A DNA stretch of 18,187 bases from Caldilineaceae bacterium (GTDB lineage: Bacteria; Chloroflexota; Anaerolineae; Caldilineales; Caldilineaceae): NCBI GenBank assembly GCA_015494005.1, contig WGCB01000103.1, positions 1 through 18,187 of the forward strand. Reading direction: 5' to 3'. Shown piece by piece: positions 14,454-18,187 of this stretch; position 1 is the first letter of the stretch; each line of letters opens with the position of its first letter. The position numbers and the translations under genes are program-made. Below the pieces are notes generated by a model. The model was not told the origin of the DNA, searched no databases, and saw only the letters and a program-made list of their open reading frames with translations.

Positions 14454-15767
14454 ATGCGTAACCCCTACATCGTTGGTCGATGGCTTCGTGGCCCGGACCA
14501 CTACGGACGCCATCGCTTGATCGAATACCTGCTGCAGATCGATGACCCAGCCGTCTGGGTGGTGGGCACCCGACGCATGGGGAAGACCTCCCTCCTGCGC
14601 CAGCTGGAGTGGATCACCGACAACGACCCGGCCAGCCACCTGGTTCCCCTCTTCTGGGACATCCAGGGCTGCGAGAGCATGGAGGATCTGGCCAGCGAGC
14701 TCTTCGTCTCCGTGGAGGACCAGGCAGAGCGCTTCGAGGCCCTGGGCGTGGACGTGGAGAGCCTGGAAAACCGGGACGTGATCCGCATCCTGCGCACCCT
14801 CCAGCGCCACCTGCGCCGGGAAAACAAGCAGCTCTTCCTGCTCATCGACGAGGCCGAGGCCCTGATCAACGTGGGGGAAAACGACACCAAGGGGCTGGCT
14901 CGCCTGCGCAAGGCCCTCCAGAACGGCCAGCTGCGCACGGTGATGACCGCCACCAAGTTCCTCATGAAGCTCAATGAGCTGACCCGAGGATGGGCCACCA
15001 GCCCCTTCCTCTTCGGCTTCAGCCTCATCAACCTCTGGAGCCTGGACCCAGATTCGGCCCGGGACCTGGTGCTCCAGAAGCAGAGCAACTGCACCATCCA
15101 CGTGAGCGGTGACACCCTGGAGGCCATCCTCCACCACACCCACCGGCACCCCTACCTGATCCAGTACCTCTGCCAGAAGCTTTTCCAGCCCGAGGGCGAG
15201 GATACGGGACGCCTGCGGGCCATCCAGGACGAGGACCTGCACCCGGATCACCTGCTCTCCGGCTTCTTCCAGGTGGACTTCGACCACCTCTCCCCCATGG
15301 AGCGGCAGATCCTCCTCACCGTGGCCCAGCTGACCCTGGCCGACAACGAGACCATCCTGGCCGAGCTGCCCGGGGAATCGGCCAGCCGCATCCGCACCCT
15401 GGTCTACGGCATGAACAAGCTGGGCTACCTGCGCCAGAACAACGGCTTCTGGACTGTGGGCAACGAGTTCCTGCGCCGCTGGGTCACCATCCACTACCCG
15501 GCCCTGGTCCAGGACCTCCACTCGGAGATCAGCGACCAGGGCGTGGAATCCCTGCTCCTGGTGGGGCGGCAGAAGGAGCTAGCCTACCTGCAGCAGGAGC
15601 TGGCCCGCTGGCAGGAGCAGCTGGACTTCCTCCTGGAGCAGCGCAACGGCGCCGGTGAATCCCCGGAGCTCACCGCCCAGATCGAGTTCGTCCGGGGCAA
15701 GCTGGCCGGCGTCACCCAGGAGATCCAGGCCTATCACCAGGCCAGCATGGCCCCCATCCAGGTCTAA
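14454..15767 (+). CDS. Cytoplasmic STAND/AAA-like ATPase with winged-helix-like region and helical hairpin tail
   Basis: This 437-residue soluble protein starts 83 bp after the receptor-ATPase gene and belongs to the same broad ATPase class. It opens with NPYIVGRWLRG, has Walker A GTRRMGKT (38-45) and Walker B QLFLLIDEAEAL (126-137), then HRHPYLIQYLCQKLF (230-244), the Gly/His-Pro-x-x-x-Q pattern seen in STAND ATPases. Residues about 280-345 look like a winged helix (MERQILLTVAQ ... LGYLRQNNGFWTVGNEFLRRW). The tail (about 365-430) is a predicted helical hairpin with heptad-like leucines. There is no signal peptide or membrane helix. No strong Shine-Dalgarno precedes the ATG. It is probably co-expressed with, and a partner or effector of, the preceding receptor. 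No enzymatic effector domain (nuclease, TIR, protease) is recognisable. Confidence 0.85.
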   Translation: MRNPYIVGRWLRGPDHYGRHRLIEYLLQIDDPAVWVVGTRRMGKTSLLRQLEWITDNDPASHLVPLFWDIQGCESMEDLASELFVSVEDQAERFEALGVDVESLENRDVIRILRTLQRHLRRENKQLFLLIDEAEALINVGENDTKGLARLRKALQNGQLRTVMTATKFLMKLNELTRGWATSPFLFGFSLINLWSLDPDSARDLVLQKQSNCTIHVSGDTLEAILHHTHRHPYLIQYLCQKLFQPEGEDTGRLRAIQDEDLHPDHLLSGFFQVDFDHLSPMERQILLTVAQLTLADNETILAELPGESASRIRTLVYGMNKLGYLRQNNGFWTVGNEFLRRWVTIHYPALVQDLHSEISDQGVESLLLVGRQKELAYLQQELARWQEQLDFLLEQRNGAGESPELTAQIEFVRGKLAGVTQEIQAYHQASMAPIQV

Positions 15768-15775
15768 CCCAGGCT

Positions 15776-15804
15776 TTGGCCTTCCTCCGGGCCTGGCGTA
15801 TAAT
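15776..15804 (+). promoter_or_regulatory. Promoter upstream of the sugar aminotransferase gene
   Basis: A perfect TATAAT (15799-15804) lies 17 bases after TTGGCC (15776-15781, 3 of 6 to the -35 consensus). It starts just 9 bp after the ATPase stop codon. Transcription would begin near 15811, leaving a leader of about 100 nt that starts with a strong hairpin. Confidence 0.6.
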
Positions 15805-15818
15805 TCAACGAGTTCCGT

Positions 15819-15850
15819 GTGGCTGAGCTGAGACAGGCTCAGCCACGCTT
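15819..15850 (+). terminator. 10-bp perfect hairpin with short T-tract (terminator or attenuator)
   Basis: GTGGCTGAGC (15819-15828) and GCTCAGCCAC (15837-15846) pair perfectly around an 8-base loop, followed by GCTTTTG. It can be read as the terminator of the two-ATPase transcript. Because it lies only a few bases downstream of the predicted start of the next transcript, it could instead attenuate or stabilise the aminotransferase mRNA. The T-tract is only four bases, so termination may be weak. Confidence 0.55.
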
Positions 15851-15912
15851 TTGCAGGCCGAGATGTCCCGGAGAACAGGTCCACGCGCCCCCACCAGCCC
15901 AGGAAAACGCCC

Positions 15913-17031
15913 ATGCCCGCCAAGATCCCCCTGGTCGATCTGGCCGCCCAGTACGCCACCATCCAGGCAGAGGTGGACCAGGCCATCCGCCGGGTCCTGG
16001 AGACCACCCGCTTCATCATGGGGCCGGAGGTCCAGGCCTTCGAGGAGGCCTTCGCCGCCTTCTGCAGAGCCCAACACTGCGTGGGGGTGAGCAGCGGCAC
16101 CTCCGCCCTGGAGCTGACCCTGCGGGCCCTGGGCGTGGGCCCTGGGGACCAGGTGATCACCGTGGCCCACACCTTCATTGCCACTGCGGAGGCCATCAGC
16201 GCGGTGGGGGCCACCCCGGTCTTCGTGGACATCCAGCCGGACAGCTACAACATGGACCCGGCCCAGGTGGCCCAGGCCGTGACCCCCCGCACCCAGGCGG
16301 TGATCCCCGTCCACATCTACGGCCAGCCCGCGGACATCCCAGCCATCCGGGCCGCGGTCCAGGCCGCCGGAAACGGGCGGGCCATCCCCATCATCGAGGA
16401 CGCGGCCCAGGCCCACGGAGCCACCTGGCAGGGCCAGATGACCGGCGTCCTGGGGGATGCGGCCTGCTTCAGCTTCTACCCGGGGAAGAACCTGGGGGCC
16501 TACGGGGACGCCGGCGCGGTGACCACGAACGATCCTCGCCTGGCCGAGCAGATCCGGCTCCTGCGCAACCACGGCCGCCGCTCCAAGTACCTGCACGAGG
16601 TCAAGGGCTTCGGCCAGCGCCTGGACGCCCTCCAGGCCGCCATCCTGGGAGCCAAGCTGCCTCACCTGGCCGGGTGGACCGATGCCCGCCGCCGCCTGGC
16701 CGCCCGCTACAGCCAGCTCCTCCAAGGGAGCGAGCTCACCTTACCCAGGGTGGCCCCAGAAGCGGACCCGGCCTGGCACCTCTACGTGGTCCGCACCCCG
16801 GCCCGGGACGAGCTCCTGGCCCACCTGCACATGGAGGGCATCGGCGCGGGCATCCATTACCCCATCCCCCTGCACCTGCAGCCCGCCTACCAGGACCTGG
16901 GCTACCAGCCCGGGGATCTGCCGGTCAGCGAGGCAGTGGCGGAGAGCTGCCTCAGCCTGCCCCTCTACCCGGAGATGACCGAGGAACAGCAGGACCGGGT
17001 GGTGGCGGCCATCCATGCCTTCCTGGGGTGA
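15913..17031 (+). CDS. DegT/DnrJ/EryC1-family PLP-dependent sugar aminotransferase
   Basis: This 372-residue enzyme of the sugar-nucleotide aminotransferase family normally converts a keto-sugar nucleotide into an amino sugar using glutamate. It begins [21 protein letters not shown], has [23 protein letters not shown] (from residue 60), an EDAAQAHGA segment with the PLP-contacting Asp (about 162-170), and [18 protein letters not shown] (from residue 186), in which Lys192 should form the internal aldimine. [21 protein letters not shown] and the C-terminal [12 protein letters not shown] are also family marks. The closest recognised relatives by motif are the 3-aminotransferases (WlbC/WbpE, FdtB/QdtB). 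AGGA lies 8 bases before the ATG. With the upstream dehydrogenase it suggests a 3-amino sugar in a surface polymer. Confidence 0.92.
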   Translation: MPAKIPLVDLAAQYATIQAEVDQAIRRVLETTRFIMGPEVQAFEEAFAAFCRAQHCVGVSSGTSALELTLRALGVGPGDQVITVAHTFIATAEAISAVGATPVFVDIQPDSYNMDPAQVAQAVTPRTQAVIPVHIYGQPADIPAIRAAVQAAGNGRAIPIIEDAAQAHGATWQGQMTGVLGDAACFSFYPGKNLGAYGDAGAVTTNDPRLAEQIRLLRNHGRRSKYLHEVKGFGQRLDALQAAILGAKLPHLAGWTDARRRLAARYSQLLQGSELTLPRVAPEADPAWHLYVVRTPARDELLAHLHMEGIGAGIHYPIPLHLQPAYQDLGYQPGDLPVSEAVAESCLSLPLYPEMTEEQQDRVVAAIHAFLG

Positions 17032-17038
17032 AGAGCCC

Positions 17039-18055
17039 ATGAACCGAGCAGCCGTTTCCCAGATTTCTGCCCAGAAAAACAGCCCGACACCCCGCCCCGC
17101 ACCAGGTGACGGAAGCATCTCCGTGGTCATCCCCGCCCGGGACGAGGAGGGGACCATCGAGGAGGTGGTGCGGCGCTCCTTCCAGGCCTTCCAGGAGCTG
17201 GGACGGCCCGGGGAGGTGCTGGTGGTCAACGACGGCAGCCGGGACGGCACCGGCGCCGTCCTGGCCCGGCTGGCCCAAGAGTACCCGGAGCTGCGGGTCT
17301 TCACCAACCGGCGCAGCCAGGGCATGACCGCGGCCCTCCAGCGCATGTTCACCGCCAGCCGAGGAGAGATCGTCATCCTCATCCCGGCGGACATGGAGGC
17401 GGACCCCCTCCAGGACGTGCCCACCCTGGTCCGCCACCTGGAGCGAGAGGACCTGGACGTGGTGGCTGGCTGGCGTCAAGGGCGACGGGACGGCAAGGTC
17501 CTGGCCAGCGCCATCTACAACTGGGTCATCCGCTGGCTGGCCGGGGTGCAGGTCCACGACGGCAACTGGATCAAGGCCATGCGCCGGGAGGTGATCGAGA
17601 GCCTGCCGCCCCTGCGCAGCGACTGGCACCGCTTCCTCCTCATGATGGCCGCCCACCAGGGCTTCCGCATCGGCGAGGTGCCCACCTTCTACCAGCCCCG
17701 CCCGGCCGGGAGCAGCAAATTCGGCTTCAGCCGCATCCCCATCAGCTTCCTGGACGCCCTGGTGGTCAAGTTCCTCCTCACCTTCAGCCGGGCTCCCATG
17801 CGCTTCTTCGGTGGCCTGGGCCTCCTGGGCATGGTGATCAGCCTGGCCACCTTCCTCTACCTCACCGGCCTCTACATCACCATCGGCAAGCAGCAACGCC
17901 CCATCTTCATCGCCGCTGGCATCCTGGCGGTGATCAGCGTGCTCCTGCTCCTGGTGGGCTTCCTGGCCGAGCTCATCGTGAGCCAGGGAGAGCGGATCGG
18001 CGAGCTGGAGCGTCGCCTCTCCGCCCAGGAGCCCCCGGAAGGCCCTCCGAAATAG
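17039..18055 (+). CDS. Family 2 glycosyltransferase, polyprenyl-phosphate type, with two C-terminal membrane helices
   Basis: The 338-residue product has a GT-A catalytic domain followed by two hydrophobic helices (about 258-281 and 288-313), the layout of DPM1/GtrB/ArnC-like enzymes that load a sugar from a nucleotide donor onto undecaprenyl phosphate at the inner face of the membrane. Visible are [13 protein letters not shown] (28-40), [11 protein letters not shown] (62-72), the metal-site region IPADMEADP (115-123), and [11 protein letters not shown] with [10 protein letters not shown] (175-204). The start was set at ATG 17039 (GGGGTG about 8 bases upstream, 7 bases after the aminotransferase stop); ATG 17015 would overlap that gene. 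A charged C-terminal tail follows the helices. The lipid-linked sugar could feed a GT-C enzyme such as the 981-residue protein upstream. Confidence 0.9.
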   Translation: MNRAAVSQISAQKNSPTPRPAPGDGSISVVIPARDEEGTIEEVVRRSFQAFQELGRPGEVLVVNDGSRDGTGAVLARLAQEYPELRVFTNRRSQGMTAALQRMFTASRGEIVILIPADMEADPLQDVPTLVRHLEREDLDVVAGWRQGRRDGKVLASAIYNWVIRWLAGVQVHDGNWIKAMRREVIESLPPLRSDWHRFLLMMAAHQGFRIGEVPTFYQPRPAGSSKFGFSRIPISFLDALVVKFLLTFSRAPMRFFGGLGLLGMVISLATFLYLTGLYITIGKQQRPIFIAAGILAVISVLLLLVGFLAELIVSQGERIGELERRLSAQEPPEGPPK

Positions 18056-18115
18056 GCCCCTCTCACAAACAGCCGCACAAACGCCCTGCCTTTGTCGATC
18101 CTGCCGCCCAACTGG

Positions 18116-18187
18116 TACACTGGAGCCATGACTGGATCACCGAGGAAACGGGGGATCGGAAGGACGATCCTGGGCGGCATCCTGGGC
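18116..18187 (+). CDS. Start of an unidentified gene, truncated by the window end
   Basis: From ATG 18128 the frame stays open to the end and gives 20 residues, MTGSPRKRGIGRTILGGILG: a short basic stretch and then what looks like the start of a hydrophobic helix, as in a membrane or secreted protein. TACACT (18116-18121), 18 bases after TTGTCG (18092-18097), would place transcription start at or next to the ATG. The preceding 72-bp gap shows no terminator. The feature span includes the -10 element; too little coding sequence is present to name a function. Confidence 0.45.

Noticed and set aside
11017..15767. Known anti-phage or toxin-antitoxin system
   Set aside because: Although STAND-like ATPases occur in defence, no nuclease, TIR, protease, pore or other effector domain and no mobile-element genes are visible, and the neighbours are glycan genes.

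Overview
The window is GC-rich bacterial DNA (GC estimated by eye in the mid-60s percent). Gene content and style suggest an uncultured or thermophilic Chloroflexota of the Anaerolineae/Caldilineae type. The grounds are a split glycine decarboxylase, STAND-like ATPases with an N-P-F/N-P-Y...G-R lead-in, and short low-GC periodic repeats scattered in and between genes. This taxonomic call is inference. No rRNA, tRNA, CRISPR array, insertion sequence or integrase was seen.

Region 1 (1-1150): the 3' part of a histidine ammonia-lyase gene (hutH) on the plus strand. Its upstream part is replaced by a perfect 111-bp reverse-complement copy of an internal piece of the same gene. That looks like a fold-back chimera at a contig end rather than biology. 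A terminator hairpin separates hutH from the convergent gcv operon.

Region 2 (1156-6351, minus strand): a complete glycine cleavage operon gcvT-gcvH-gcvPA-gcvPB. It is preceded by a good sigma70-type promoter, a tandem glycine riboswitch and an intrinsic terminator. The T protein, lipoyl carrier H and two-subunit P protein are all present; the L protein (lpd) is not in the window. A degenerate 14-bp tandem array fills much of the gcvT-gcvH gap.

Region 3 (6415-18187, plus strand): a probable cell-surface glycan locus with an unusual signalling pair inside it. It holds a large GT-C-like membrane protein with a C-terminal ILEI/FAM3-type domain, a Gfo/Idh/MocA sugar dehydrogenase, two adjacent ATPases, a DegT/DnrJ/EryC1 sugar aminotransferase, a family 2 polyprenyl-phosphate-type glycosyltransferase with two C-terminal membrane helices, and the first 20 codons of another gene. 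The first ATPase is the most interesting protein here. It has a signal peptide, 14 beta-propeller blades and a Y_Y_Y domain, which is the ectodomain plan of hybrid two-component glycan sensors. These are joined through one membrane helix to a P-loop ATPase where a histidine kinase would be expected. The next gene encodes a soluble ATPase of the same general class with a winged-helix-like region and a C-terminal helical hairpin. Together they look like a transmembrane sensor and a cytoplasmic partner, perhaps monitoring or controlling the surface glycan made by the flanking genes. The function is inferred from architecture and position only.
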